64,000 nucleotides of DNA from Candidatus Eisenbacteria bacterium (GTDB lineage Bacteria > Eisenbacteria > RBG-16-71-46 > SZUA-252). Positions 22,976-31,269 of the stretch are shown piece by piece (positions within the stretch are counted from its first letter, which is position 1; each line of letters begins with the position of its first letter). Position numbers and translations under genes: made by a program. The notes below the pieces were generated by a model that had not been told where the DNA came from, ran no database searches, and saw only the letters and a program-made list of their open reading frames with translations. Location of the stretch: NCBI GenBank assembly GCA_005893275.1, contig VBOW01000019.1, positions 18,001 through 82,000 on the forward strand. The letters run 5' to 3'.

Positions 22976-24418
22976 TTGACGATCCGATGCAACTCCATCG
23001 CGCGAATTTCCGCTGCCGCGATACTGCTCGTCGCTCCCTGGCGGGCGGAAGCGGCCGCGTTCGGACCCGACATGCCGGCGTGGATGAGTCCGGCCGCCGA
23101 GCGGGCCGCGGAGAAGACGATCGTGCCCCCGCCCGAGCCGACCCCGAACGCCGACGCCCAGGACCCGTTGGATCCGATCCGCGCGAGCGTCTCCAAAGCC
23201 GAGGATCAGGTCCAGTCGGGCCGTCCTTCCGACGCCCTCTCCACGATTGAGTCCGCGCTCAAGGCGCTGGACCAGGTGCCGCAGTCCCATCCGGGAGCCG
23301 CCGCGTTGCGGGAGGAGCTCGGGGAGCTCAAGGATCGCTGCGACAAGCTGAACGACTCGCAGGCCGCGCTCGAGACCGACGACGGGCCCGACGGGGAGGG
23401 AACGGCCCCGCAGAAGCTCCGGCCGGTCAAGGCCGAAAAGAACGAACGCGTGGACAAGTGGATCGACTTTTACACGGGGCGCGGGCGGGATCAGTTCCAG
23501 CTCTGGCTCGTGCGTTCGGGCAGCTATATGGATCTCCTCACCCGGAATCTGCGGGCGGAGGGCGTCCCCGAGGAGCTGGCGAATCTCGTCTTCGTCGAAA
23601 GCGGATTCAACATGCACGCGCGCTCGATGGCGCGCGCGGTGGGACCCTGGCAGTTCATCCGCGGCACGGCGAAGATCTTTGGTCTCAAGATGACGCCGTA
23701 CGTCGACCAGCGACGCGATCCCGAGCTCGCGACGCGCGCCGCGGCACGGTATCTCCGCCGGCTCTACGGGATGTTCGACGGGAGCTGGCCCTTGGCGCTC
23801 GCCGCGTACAACAGCGGCGAGGGAACCGTGCAGCGGGCGATCCGCCGGCAGGGAACCGATGATTACTGGTCCCTCCGTCTGCCGCGAGAGACCCGGGAGT
23901 ACGTGCCCCAGTTCCTCGCGGCGATGGAGATCGCCTCCGATCCGGACCGGTACGGGTTCGAGCTTCCTCCCAACTCGCCGTTCCGGTTTGATGAAGTCCT
24001 GATCCGCGGTCCGGTCGACCTGAAGCTCGTGTCCAACCTGACCGAGATCCCGATCGACGATCTGGAGGCGCTCAATCCGATGTTCGTGCGCCACCGCTCC
24101 CCCGCCGGCAAGGACGGCACGCCGATCCGTGTGCCGCACGGCAAGGGAGACGATGTGCAGACCGTGCTCCAGACCAGCTACAAGCCGAAGCCCCTGACGA
24201 GGGCGGAGCTTCGTGAGGCCGCCCGCGCTCAGAGACACGAGCTCAGGCACTATCCCCGCCGCCACCGCGGCCGCCACAGCACGCACCTCGTGCGGCGCGG
24301 CGAGACGCTATCCGAGATCGGCAGACGCTACGGAAAAGCCCCCGCGACGCTGGCGCGCCTGAACCGCCTTTCCGACGCGAGCCAGGTGCGGGCGGGGCAA
24401 AGACTGAGGCTTCAGTAG
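22976..24418 (+). CDS. mltD: MltD-like lytic transglycosylase with LysM domain
   Basis: A 480-residue exported murein hydrolase and the only clear plus-strand gene. The TTG start at 22976 is chosen because GGAGG lies 5 bases upstream and the signal peptide (ARISAAAILLVAPWRAEA) then begins at the N-terminus. A helical region (about 60-160) precedes the SLT domain, with catalytic Glu in NLVFVESGFNMHARS, then AVGPWQFI and LAAYNSGEGTV. A LysM-like segment (about 340-390) and a C-terminal LysM (HLVRRGETLSEIGRRYG) bind peptidoglycan. It ends 39 bases before glgC, which converges on it. Confidence 0.88.
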   Translation: MTIRCNSIARISAAAILLVAPWRAEAAAFGPDMPAWMSPAAERAAEKTIVPPPEPTPNADAQDPLDPIRASVSKAEDQVQSGRPSDALSTIESALKALDQVPQSHPGAAALREELGELKDRCDKLNDSQAALETDDGPDGEGTAPQKLRPVKAEKNERVDKWIDFYTGRGRDQFQLWLVRSGSYMDLLTRNLRAEGVPEELANLVFVESGFNMHARSMARAVGPWQFIRGTAKIFGLKMTPYVDQRRDPELATRAAARYLRRLYGMFDGSWPLALAAYNSGEGTVQRAIRRQGTDDYWSLRLPRETREYVPQFLAAMEIASDPDRYGFELPPNSPFRFDEVLIRGPVDLKLVSNLTEIPIDDLEALNPMFVRHRSPAGKDGTPIRVPHGKGDDVQTVLQTSYKPKPLTRAELREAARAQRHELRHYPRRHRGRHSTHLVRRGETLSEIGRRYGKAPATLARLNRLSDASQVRAGQRLRLQ

Positions 24419-24422
24419 CCCC

Positions 24423-24444
24423 GCGTCCGGCCCGCCCCGGACGC
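24423..24444. terminator. Hairpin between convergent genes
   Basis: GCGTCCGG, a CCCGCC loop and CCGGACGC form a perfect 8-bp stem 4 bases after the mltD-like stop and 13 bases before the glgC stop. Its position between convergent genes suits a shared terminator. No T tract follows on either strand, so intrinsic termination would be weak. Confidence 0.5.
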
Positions 24445-24457
24445 ATGGCCGTTCGAT

Positions 24458-25735
24458 TCAGTGCGCGACGTTGAGCTCCCGCTCCATCACGTCGCCGCTC
24501 GCGACCGTCGCGCGCGTGAAATCCTCCTCGATCAAGTTTGCCGAGATCCGACAGTTCCGGCCGATCGTCGTTCCTTCGGGGATCCGGGTCTCTTTTCCCA
24601 CGATGGTGATCCCCGAGCTCAAGTGCTCGGGACACGAGCGATTCGGCGTCCGATCCTCTCCGAACCCAATCCGCGCCCTGGGGCCAACGTGAACCCGCTT
24701 GTCCAAGATGACCTGATTCAGCTCGGCGTCCGGCCCGATCCACGACTCCCCCATCACGATGGAATCGGACACCAAGGCGCCCTCCTCGACCACGGCTCCC
24801 GGGAAGAGCACGGAGCGCTCCACGGTTCCGTTCACGATCGTGCCGTGGGTCACGATGGATGCGCGAACCCTCGCGCGCGTGCCGATCCTCGCGGGAGGGA
24901 ACTCGGTGCTCGGCGTGAAGATCGGCCATCGAGGGTCTTCGAGCGGGAACGGCGGATCCGGACTCAGGAGCTGCAGGTTCGCGCGGTAGTAGGAATCGAG
25001 CGTTCCGATGTCCTGCCAGTACCCCCCGTGGCGGAAGCCCAAGACCCTTCCGTGCGCCACCATCGCGGGCAAGATGCTCTTCCCGAAATCGTGCGCGGTC
25101 TCCCGTTCGGCGTCGGCGCGGAGGACGTCGTAGAGGGATGCCGTGCGAAACACGTAGACCCCCATCGATATCTGCCCCGAGGGCGGAACGGCGGGCTTCT
25201 CGAGGAAGCCCCGGATCCAGCCCGCGTCGTCCGTTTCCACCACGCCGAACCCGCGCGCCTCCTCGAGTGATACTTCGGCGATCGCCACCGTGGCGTCCGC
25301 TTCGCGAGCCAGATGCGCTTCGATCATCGCCCGGTAGTCCATCCGGTACACGTGATCGCCGGATAACACGAGGATGTGCTCCGCCTCGCGCTCCTCGACG
25401 CGGATCCAATTCTGGTAGACCGCGTCCGCGGTTCCACGGTACCAGTCTGTCTCCGCCCACCCGCGGAAGGGCTGCAGAAGCTCCACGCCGCCTCGTTTCC
25501 GGTCGAGGTCCCACGGCCGGCCGATGCCAATGTGGTCTCTGAGGCTCAGCGGGCGGTACTGGGTGAGAATCCCGACGTCGAAGATCCCCGAATTGACGCA
25601 GTTGGAAAGGGAGAAATCGATCATTCGATACTTTCCGCCGAACGGAACCGCCGGCTTCGCCCGCTTTTCCGAGAGGAGGCAGAGCCGGCTGCCCAGGCCG
25701 CCCGCGAGGATCATCGCGTAGGAGACGAAGCTCAA
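24458..25735 (-). CDS. glgC: Glucose-1-phosphate adenylyltransferase
   Basis: A 425-residue ADP-glucose pyrophosphorylase, the committed step of glycogen synthesis. The nucleotide loop [27 protein letters not shown] keeps the key Arg and Lys residues. Further signatures are [24 protein letters not shown] and [12 protein letters not shown], and a C-terminal left-handed beta-helix follows. The start overlaps the stop of the upstream GlgC-like gene by 4 bases (ATGA), so the two are translationally coupled and may form a mixed tetramer. No glgA or glgB is in the window. Confidence 0.93.
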   Translation of the reverse strand: MSFVSYAMILAGGLGSRLCLLSEKRAKPAVPFGGKYRMIDFSLSNCVNSGIFDVGILTQYRPLSLRDHIGIGRPWDLDRKRGGVELLQPFRGWAETDWYRGTADAVYQNWIRVEEREAEHILVLSGDHVYRMDYRAMIEAHLAREADATVAIAEVSLEEARGFGVVETDDAGWIRGFLEKPAVPPSGQISMGVYVFRTASLYDVLRADAERETAHDFGKSILPAMVAHGRVLGFRHGGYWQDIGTLDSYYRANLQLLSPDPPFPLEDPRWPIFTPSTEFPPARIGTRARVRASIVTHGTIVNGTVERSVLFPGAVVEEGALVSDSIVMGESWIGPDAELNQVILDKRVHVGPRARIGFGEDRTPNRSCPEHLSSGITIVGKETRIPEGTTIGRNCRISANLIEEDFTRATVASGDVMERELNVAH

Positions 25736-27039
25736 GGCACGCTCCGAGGCTGGACGCGGGTCGGCTGAGCGCGCCCCAGGCCGCCCGGCCGGATGACCGA
25801 ACCCGACGGAACCTCGCGGGAGGGGAAATCGGCCGCCGAAACTCCGATTTCGATCAGCGTATTGGTCCCGATCCGCGCGCCCTCGGGGATCCGGGATCCC
25901 TTCCCGATCACGCAGAGACCCGAGGCGAGATCGCGTGGAAACTCGCGGTTCGGCGTCCTCTCCCCGTAGCCCAGCGTGGCATCAGGCTCGATCACGACGC
26001 GCTTGTCCACGATCGCGCGCTTGAGGCGCGCGCCGGGTGCGATCCGAGTGTCGTGCATCACGATCGACTCCTCGACGAGGGCCCCGGCCCCCACGTGGAC
26101 TCCAGGAAAGAGGACCGACCTCGAAACCTCCCCTTCCACCCGCGAGCCGTGCGAGATCAGGCTCTGGGTCACGACCGCATCCCGTCCCAGCACCGCCGGG
26201 GAGCGATCCTCGCTCGGCGTGTAGATCAGCCAGTCGGGATCGTAGAGATTGAGCGGCGGCACCGGCCGGACCAGGTCCATGTTCGATTCATAATAGGAAT
26301 CCACCGTGCCGATGTCGCGCCAGTAGCCCCGCTGCGGATAGGCGAAGACCCGTGCCCCCGCGGCAATCATCGGCTGGATCACGTCGTGGACCAGATCGGG
26401 ACCCTCCTCGCCGCGATTCAGGCGCGCCATGAGCTCCCGCGCGCGGAAAACGTAGAGCGCCGCCGACACCACGCGTCCCCCCGGGCGCTTCGGCTTCTCC
26501 TCGAGCGCCGACACGCGCCCGCTCCGGTCCGCGTGGACGTAGCCATAGCGCTCCGGCTCCTCGGTCGGCGCGTGGGCCGTCACGAGCGTCAAGGCGGCGT
26601 CCCGTTCCTCGTGGAACCGGATCAGCTCGGCGTAGTCCATCTTGTACACGAGATCGCCCGAGAGGACCAGAATGTGGCGCGCCTGGGCGTCTTCGATCAC
26701 GTTTCGGTTCTGCACCAGGGCGTCCGCCGTTCCGCGGTACCAGTTGGTCTCGCGTTGGCGAACGTAGGGTTGGAGCAGGCGCACGCCGCCGTCCCGCCGG
26801 TCGAGGTCCCACGCCCGGCCGATGCCGATGTGGCCCTGCAGCGAAAGGGGGGCGTATTGGGTCAGGATCCCGATCCGGGAGAGGCCGGAGTGGACGCAGT
26901 TCGAGAGCGTGAAGTCGATGACGCGATACTTGCCGCCGTACGGGAGCGCCGACGCGGTGCGGATACGGCCCAGCGCGTGCAGGGCGTCGCTCTTTCCCCC
27001 CGCGAGCACGAGAACCAAGATGGGGGGAACCGCGGTCAC
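25732..27039 (-). CDS. GlgC-like paralogue with degenerate nucleotide-binding loop
   Basis: A 435-residue protein with the full GlgC fold: [45 protein letters not shown] and a beta-helix end. The pyrophosphorylase loop, normally GGxGxRLxxLTxxRAKPAV, reads AGGKSDALHALGRIRTASAL, losing the GxR and the AKP lysine. It is therefore likely a regulatory or structural partner of the catalytic GlgC encoded immediately downstream, comparable in idea to GlgD of Firmicutes or plant large subunits. The start is GTG with GGGGGAAG just upstream. It lies 30 bases after the PorV-like gene. Confidence 0.85.
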   Translation of the reverse strand: MTAVPPILVLVLAGGKSDALHALGRIRTASALPYGGKYRVIDFTLSNCVHSGLSRIGILTQYAPLSLQGHIGIGRAWDLDRRDGGVRLLQPYVRQRETNWYRGTADALVQNRNVIEDAQARHILVLSGDLVYKMDYAELIRFHEERDAALTLVTAHAPTEEPERYGYVHADRSGRVSALEEKPKRPGGRVVSAALYVFRARELMARLNRGEEGPDLVHDVIQPMIAAGARVFAYPQRGYWRDIGTVDSYYESNMDLVRPVPPLNLYDPDWLIYTPSEDRSPAVLGRDAVVTQSLISHGSRVEGEVSRSVLFPGVHVGAGALVEESIVMHDTRIAPGARLKRAIVDKRVVIEPDATLGYGERTPNREFPRDLASGLCVIGKGSRIPEGARIGTNTLIEIGVSAADFPSREVPSGSVIRPGGLGRAQPTRVQPRSVP

Positions 27040-27069
27040 GCCGCTTCCCCCGACAAACGCCGGCTCGAC

Positions 27070-28101
27070 CTAGAAGCGGTAGGAGCCGGAGACGCGATGG
27101 CTCGCGTCGAGATCGCGGTGATCGAGGTAGGCGTAATCCATGCCGAATTTTCGGTACCGAAGCCCGGCACCGGCCGTGAAGTTTTGCGCCTCGAAGCCGG
27201 CTCGGAGCGCCAACCGCCGCTCGAACCAGTATTCCAGCCCGGGATGGAACTCGAAGGTGACGCCGCCCAGGTGCGCCTGGCTGGAAAGCCTCTCATCGGA
27301 GAATCCCACCTGCACGTCCAGCGCGGCGGTGAGGAGATGCCGCCGATCCTGGAATCCACGCGACTTGGCCGCTCCGAGGCGTAGCGACGGGGCGATGAAC
27401 TCGCCCGTCCCGGTATTCCAGAGGATCCGCGTCGTGGTCGCATCACGGAGCGTCGCCCCCACCGAAAAACCGTTGCGCCCGACATAAAGCAATCCGAGGT
27501 CGATTCCGAAGCCGTTCGAGCGGAGACTGTCCCCGAGCCACTGGCGGATGTACTTGAAGTTTCCCCCGAGGGAGAGTCCGGATCGGACATCGCGAGCATA
27601 GCTGAAAATAAGCGCGACGTCGTTATCGCTGTCGAACACGAACCGGCTCTCGTCCACGACGAGGAGATCCTCGGGATAGTCGAATTTGCCGTTTCCGTTT
27701 TGGTCGATGATCTGGAGCCCGCGCGTGTCGGGAATGTCGTCGACGCCGAGCCGCACGAGCGAGATGGAAATGGCCTGTTTCGGCTTCCCCGGGGAACCCA
27801 CCGGCATCACGTACGACAGGAAATCATATTGAACGATCGAGCCGAATTGCTCGGCGTGCATCGCGGTCACCTGGCGCTCCCCGAGGGTCGCGAGGCCTGC
27901 CGGGTTCCAATACGAGGCGGTGCCGTCGTCGGCGAGGCCGACGAAGGCGCTCCCCATCCCGAGGGCGCGCGCGCCGACCCCGATTCGAAGGAATTCGCCT
28001 GCGTAACGCGTGGCCCAGGCGACCCCTGGAGCCGAGGCCGCCGAGCAGACCGCGACCATCGCGATGGCGAAGAAACATCTCGGAATCATGGGTAGCCGCA
28101 T
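27070..28101 (-). CDS. PorV/PorQ-family outer-membrane beta-barrel protein
   Basis: A 343-residue exported barrel. A signal peptide (about 1-27, AMVAVCSAASAPGVAWA) precedes GEFLRIGVGARALGMGSAFVGLADDGTASYWNPAGLA, the hallmark start of PorV/UPF0164 proteins of the FadL-like class. The rest is alternating amphipathic strands ending in YRF, a C-terminal aromatic as expected for BAM substrates. PorV proteins help shuttle type IX secretion cargo in Bacteroidetes; whether that applies here is unknown. ATG 28101 is chosen over in-frame codons upstream that lie before the signal peptide; ATG 28089 is equally possible. Confidence 0.75.
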   Translation of the reverse strand: MRLPMIPRCFFAIAMVAVCSAASAPGVAWATRYAGEFLRIGVGARALGMGSAFVGLADDGTASYWNPAGLATLGERQVTAMHAEQFGSIVQYDFLSYVMPVGSPGKPKQAISISLVRLGVDDIPDTRGLQIIDQNGNGKFDYPEDLLVVDESRFVFDSDNDVALIFSYARDVRSGLSLGGNFKYIRQWLGDSLRSNGFGIDLGLLYVGRNGFSVGATLRDATTTRILWNTGTGEFIAPSLRLGAAKSRGFQDRRHLLTAALDVQVGFSDERLSSQAHLGGVTFEFHPGLEYWFERRLALRAGFEAQNFTAGAGLRYRKFGMDYAYLDHRDLDASHRVSGSYRF

Positions 28102-28195
28102 CACGCGTCGCCGGCCGTCGGGGGGTTGGAAGGGATCAGGACGACCGGTTCTACCCCAGCTGCGAGGGCGGGTTCCTCGCCCCTTCCGTCGGCCG

Positions 28196-28633
28196 TCACC
28201 GGGCGGCGGACCGCCGCTTGCTCGTTCCCGCATCCTCGGATCCGCGGGGCGCCGTAACCCGCCTCATGGATCGCCACACGACGTACTGCTCCACCAGGAC
28301 CCTATCCTCCTCGGAGATGTCGGTGAAACAGCAGGCCAGCTCGAACTTGCGCTTCTGGCGGGGCCGCTCGATCTCCGCGGCGCGCACAATCACGCCCTGG
28401 CACTGCACGATGCGCTCGCGCCTGAGCCTTCGACCAAACGGCGGGAGCAGCAAAGTCAACGCCACCTTCGTCAGCGGCGCCAACGCGACCTTGCTCTGAA
28501 ACTGGAGGCCCTCGGCGGACAGGTTGATGCTCTCGGTTGTGAGCACCGAGGCTTCGCCGCTCAAACCCGCGATCTGCATCGCGAGCTTTGCCACGACCCT
28601 CGGCGCCCCGCGGCGCTCCCTCGTCTTGGACAT
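28196..28633 (-). CDS. PilZ-domain protein
   Basis: A 145-residue single-domain protein. The c-di-GMP motifs of PilZ are present: RGAPR (RxxxR) near residue 8 and NLSAEG (D/NxSxxG) near 43, followed by the beta-barrel strands and a basic tail. It probably binds cyclic di-GMP and acts on an unknown partner. ATG 28633 has GGAGGAAGG just upstream; the in-frame ATG 15 bases earlier lacks this. It lies 35 bases after rnr and 95 bases before the PorV-like gene. Confidence 0.75.
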   Translation of the reverse strand: MSKTRERRGAPRVVAKLAMQIAGLSGEASVLTTESINLSAEGLQFQSKVALAPLTKVALTLLLPPFGRRLRRERIVQCQGVIVRAAEIERPRQKRKFELACCFTDISEEDRVLVEQYVVWRSMRRVTAPRGSEDAGTSKRRSAAR

Positions 28634-28648
28634 GACCCTTCCTCCCAC

Positions 28649-28663
28649 GCGGCCCGGGGCCGC
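28649..28663. repeat. Short GC hairpin between rnr and the PilZ gene
   Basis: GCGGCC, a 3-base loop and GGCCGC form a perfect 6-bp stem just after the rnr stop and before the PilZ ribosome site. It has no T tract, so it may protect mRNA ends or attenuate rather than terminate. Confidence 0.3.
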
Positions 28664-28668
28664 CCGAT

Positions 28669-30645
28669 TCAGCGGCGCCTGCCTTTGCGGCCTGCGCCAA
28701 CCTTACGCCGCAAACGTTCCGGACGTTTCGCCCGTCGCTCCGCGCGCGTCCGGAGCCCGAGCTCGATCTCCCGCCGCTCGAGATCCGCGCGGGCGATCAC
28801 GACGTCCACCGAGTCCCCCAACCCAAAGCGGTGCCGGGTCCGCTTGGAGCGAAACGAGAAGCCGTGCTCGGCAAGGGACAACGACGGATCACCGATCGCC
28901 CGTTTCGGCAAGAACCCTTCAATGTTCCACCCTTCGAGGAAAACGAAAAGCCCTCCCGGGGTGAGCCCCACGATTGTCCCTCGGGCTTCTTCCCCCAACC
29001 GCTGCAAGGCGTACCGAACGGCCTTCAGCTTTAGGACCCCGCGCTCGGCATCGTCCGCCGTCATTTCGGTCGCGGAAATGTGCGACGCCACCCCGGCGCT
29101 CATCGCTTTCGAAGCGAAGGTCCATGGATCGCCGCCGGGACGCTTGTGCCCGTCGAGAAGATAGCGCTTCACGATTCGATGATTGGCGAGATCGGCGTAA
29201 CGGCGGATTGGAGACGTGAAGTGCGCGTAACCTCGCATCCCCAATCCGAAGTGGCCGACGTCCACGAGATCGTAGCGCGCCTTCTCGAGGGCCCGAAGCA
29301 AATAAAGGTTCACGATCCGGTCGCGCGTCGTCTTCCCTGACGTCGCCCACCTGCGGAGCTGTTTCGCCTCCGTCACGAGGGGCGCGGGTCCCGAACGGCC
29401 CAGGTACCGGGCCGCCTCGAAAAACGCACGTAGTTTATCATACCGCGGGCGCTCGTGAACCCTATAGAAAAAGGGCAGCTCGTGCGCGAGAGCACGGCTT
29501 CCGACGATGCGATTCGCCAGCAGCATGAATTCCTCGACCAGCTCGTGCGTGGGGAGCCGCCTCACCTCTTCGAATGCGATCGCCTCGCCGCGCGAATCCA
29601 GCCGCGCGCGCACTTCGGGAAGATCGAGGTCGAGCCCCCCTTCCTCCATGCGGCGGCGCTTGAGCCCTCGGGCGAGGCGATCGAGCAGGCTGAGCGCGGC
29701 GGGGATCCCTCCGCCCCCTTCCCCGAGGAGCCGCGCGGCCTCGGGATAGGAGAGGGAGGCCGCGCTCCGGATGACGCCGGTCACAACGCGGCTCTTTCCG
29801 ACCCGTCCTTCCTCGTCGATCTCCACGACGACGCTCACGGTGAGGCGGTCCTTGCCTTCGACCAGACTGCAGAGGCCGCCGGAGAGCGCCTCGGGGAGCA
29901 TCGGATAGGTTGTATCGGCGAGGTAGGCACTGTTGCCGCGCGCCTGGGCCTCGGTGTCGAGCGCGCCGCCGCTCCCGACGTAGTGGCTCACGTCCGCGAT
30001 GTGGACGCCGATTTCGTGCACTCCTCCCGACGAGGCATGCACGGAGAGGGCATCGTCGTGATCCTTGGCGTCCTCGGGATCGATCGTGAGCACGAGGTCG
30101 CGCCGGAAATCGGCCCTTCCCTGGGATGCGTGCGCCACGGACGATTCCGCGAATCCCGCCGCCTCCTCGAGGGCCTCCGGGGCGAACTCGGTCGCGATTC
30201 CTTCCTCGAGGGCGACCACGAAGCTGTCTTCCCGCGGATCGTCGATCCCCAACGTGGCGACGATCGACCCCTGGAGCGGCTCGGGCGGGGTGCGCTTGAG
30301 CCGGACCACCACACGCCCGCCCCGCGAGACCGAGGCTCTGCCATGAAGCGCGAGGAGAACCTCCCTCGGGTACTCGGGCCGCTCCGGCAGAAGAAGCGTC
30401 ATGCGGCCGCGGGGCTCGATGCGCCCGACGATCCCCGACTGGCCCCGCTCGAGCACTTCCACGATCTCGTGGGCGTCCCCTTCGCGCCTCGTCTCCAGAA
30501 AGCTCGCGACCACGAGGTCCCCGTGCAGGGCCGCGCCCATGGCAAAGGGCGGGATGAAAAGATCGTCCTCCCCTTCCCCCACCCGCACGAATCCGTACCC
30601 GAAACGGGTTCTCTCCAGGCGGCCAACGCGCGGGCGGGTCGTCAT
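28669..30645 (-). CDS. rnr: Ribonuclease R family 3'-5' exoribonuclease
   Basis: A 658-residue RNB-family exoribonuclease degrading structured RNA. An N-terminal cold-shock-like domain (about 5-60) and a second OB region precede the RNB catalytic domain, with metal-binding DPEDAKDHDDALSV near 188-201 and the GIGxRGYAHFTSPIRRYADL-type segment near 430-450. An S1 domain (about 555-630) and a basic tail (RRKVGAGRKGRRR) end it. It is shorter than E. coli RNase R (813) because the N-terminal helix-turn-helix region is missing. The ATG start has no clear Shine-Dalgarno. Confidence 0.92.
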   Translation of the reverse strand: MTTRPRVGRLERTRFGYGFVRVGEGEDDLFIPPFAMGAALHGDLVVASFLETRREGDAHEIVEVLERGQSGIVGRIEPRGRMTLLLPERPEYPREVLLALHGRASVSRGGRVVVRLKRTPPEPLQGSIVATLGIDDPREDSFVVALEEGIATEFAPEALEEAAGFAESSVAHASQGRADFRRDLVLTIDPEDAKDHDDALSVHASSGGVHEIGVHIADVSHYVGSGGALDTEAQARGNSAYLADTTYPMLPEALSGGLCSLVEGKDRLTVSVVVEIDEEGRVGKSRVVTGVIRSAASLSYPEAARLLGEGGGGIPAALSLLDRLARGLKRRRMEEGGLDLDLPEVRARLDSRGEAIAFEEVRRLPTHELVEEFMLLANRIVGSRALAHELPFFYRVHERPRYDKLRAFFEAARYLGRSGPAPLVTEAKQLRRWATSGKTTRDRIVNLYLLRALEKARYDLVDVGHFGLGMRGYAHFTSPIRRYADLANHRIVKRYLLDGHKRPGGDPWTFASKAMSAGVASHISATEMTADDAERGVLKLKAVRYALQRLGEEARGTIVGLTPGGLFVFLEGWNIEGFLPKRAIGDPSLSLAEHGFSFRSKRTRHRFGLGDSVDVVIARADLERREIELGLRTRAERRAKRPERLRRKVGAGRKGRRR

Positions 30646-30704
30646 CGGGGATGAGGAGGGCGCTTAACGAAGTTTCGCCGGCGCTCGTGCGGCGGGGAGG
30701 AACG

Positions 30705-30744
30705 CGCGGCCCGGTCATCGCATGAAGGGACGAGCCGGGCCGCG
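30705..30744. repeat. Strong 10-bp inverted repeat upstream of rnr
   Basis: CGCGGCCCGG (30705-30714) pairs perfectly with CCGGGCCGCG (30735-30744) around a 20-base loop, extendable by a G-T and a C-G pair. On the minus strand it lies between the small basic protein gene and rnr, 60 bases before the rnr ATG. It could be a transcript-end stabiliser, an attenuator or a processing site controlling rnr. The 142-base gap holds no other feature I can support. Confidence 0.45.
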
Positions 30745-30787
30745 TGGAACGTCGAGCCCGAGGGAGTGCGCACCGGGGCTTCTGGGG

Positions 30788-30883
30788 TCAGCGGTTTTTC
30801 TTCTTGTGACGATCGCGGCGAAGGCGCTTCTTACGCTTGTGGGTCGCAATCTTCTTGCGTTTGCGCTTCTTTCCGCTTCCCAT
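30788..30883 (-). CDS. AURKAIP1/COX24-domain small basic protein (31 aa)
   Basis: A 31-residue protein made almost entirely of Lys, Arg and His, starting MGSGKKRKRKKIATHKRKKR. The pattern, with the KKHRKxxKKTR-like core, matches the tiny COX24/AURKAIP1-domain proteins found next to ribosomal genes in FCB bacteria and related to a mitochondrial ribosomal subunit. A ribosomal role is inferred from family. AGGAG lies 5 bases before the ATG at 30883. It begins 28 bases after HU on the same strand, so the HU promoter probably transcribes it. It is easily missed because of its size. Confidence 0.75.
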   Translation of the reverse strand: MGSGKKRKRKKIATHKRKKRLRRDRHKKKNR

Positions 30884-30911
30884 CGGTCTCCTATCGGGTA
30901 TCGGCCCGCGC

Positions 30912-31187
30912 TCAGCCGCGCACCGCACCTTTGAGTTCGTTGGATGCCTTGAAGACGGGCACGAGCTTGGCGGGAACCATGACCTCCGCTCCGCTGCGGG
31001 GGTTTCGCGCCTTGCGCGCTTTGCGCTCGCGCACCTTGAACGTGCCGAAACCTCGAATCTCGATATGCTTTCCTTCGCTCAACGCCCGCGAAATCGCGTT
31101 CAACAGCTGGTCCACGATCGTTGCCGTCTCGCTCTTGGAGATCCGAGTCTTACCCGAGATCTCGTCTACCAGATCTGCCTTCGTCAA
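30912..31187 (-). CDS. hup: HU/IHF-family DNA-binding protein
   Basis: A 91-residue histone-like protein that bends and packages DNA. It has the canonical helix pair and beta arm: DQLLNAISRALSEGKHIEIRGFGTF, then ARKARNPRSGAEV with the Arg-Asn-Pro intercalating tip. The start is TTG at 31187, supported by GGAGG 5 bases upstream. It has its own promoter and a short leader with a hairpin. HU against IHF cannot be settled from one sequence. Confidence 0.93.
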   Translation of the reverse strand: MTKADLVDEISGKTRISKSETATIVDQLLNAISRALSEGKHIEIRGFGTFKVRERKARKARNPRSGAEVMVPAKLVPVFKASNELKGAVRG

Positions 31188-31205
31188 GGGCTCCTCCTGC
31201 TTCCG

Positions 31206-31222
31206 GGCGGCCTCAAGCCGCC
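31206..31222. repeat. Hairpin in the HU leader / after sppA
   Basis: GGCGGC, loop CTCAA and GCCGCC form a perfect 6-bp stem between the HU promoter and the HU ribosome site. It could influence HU translation or, less likely without a T tract, end the sppA transcript. Confidence 0.4.
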
Positions 31223-31239
31223 AAACCGTTCAGGGGCGC

Positions 31240-31269
31240 ACTCTAGCACCGCGTGGGACACCCCGTCAA
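31240..31269 (-). promoter_or_regulatory. HU gene promoter
   Basis: On the minus strand TTGACG (31269-31264), an 18-base spacer and TAGAGT (31245-31240). The -35 box directly follows the sppA stop codon. The expected leader is about 46 bases and contains the hairpin and GGAGG. Confidence 0.6.
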
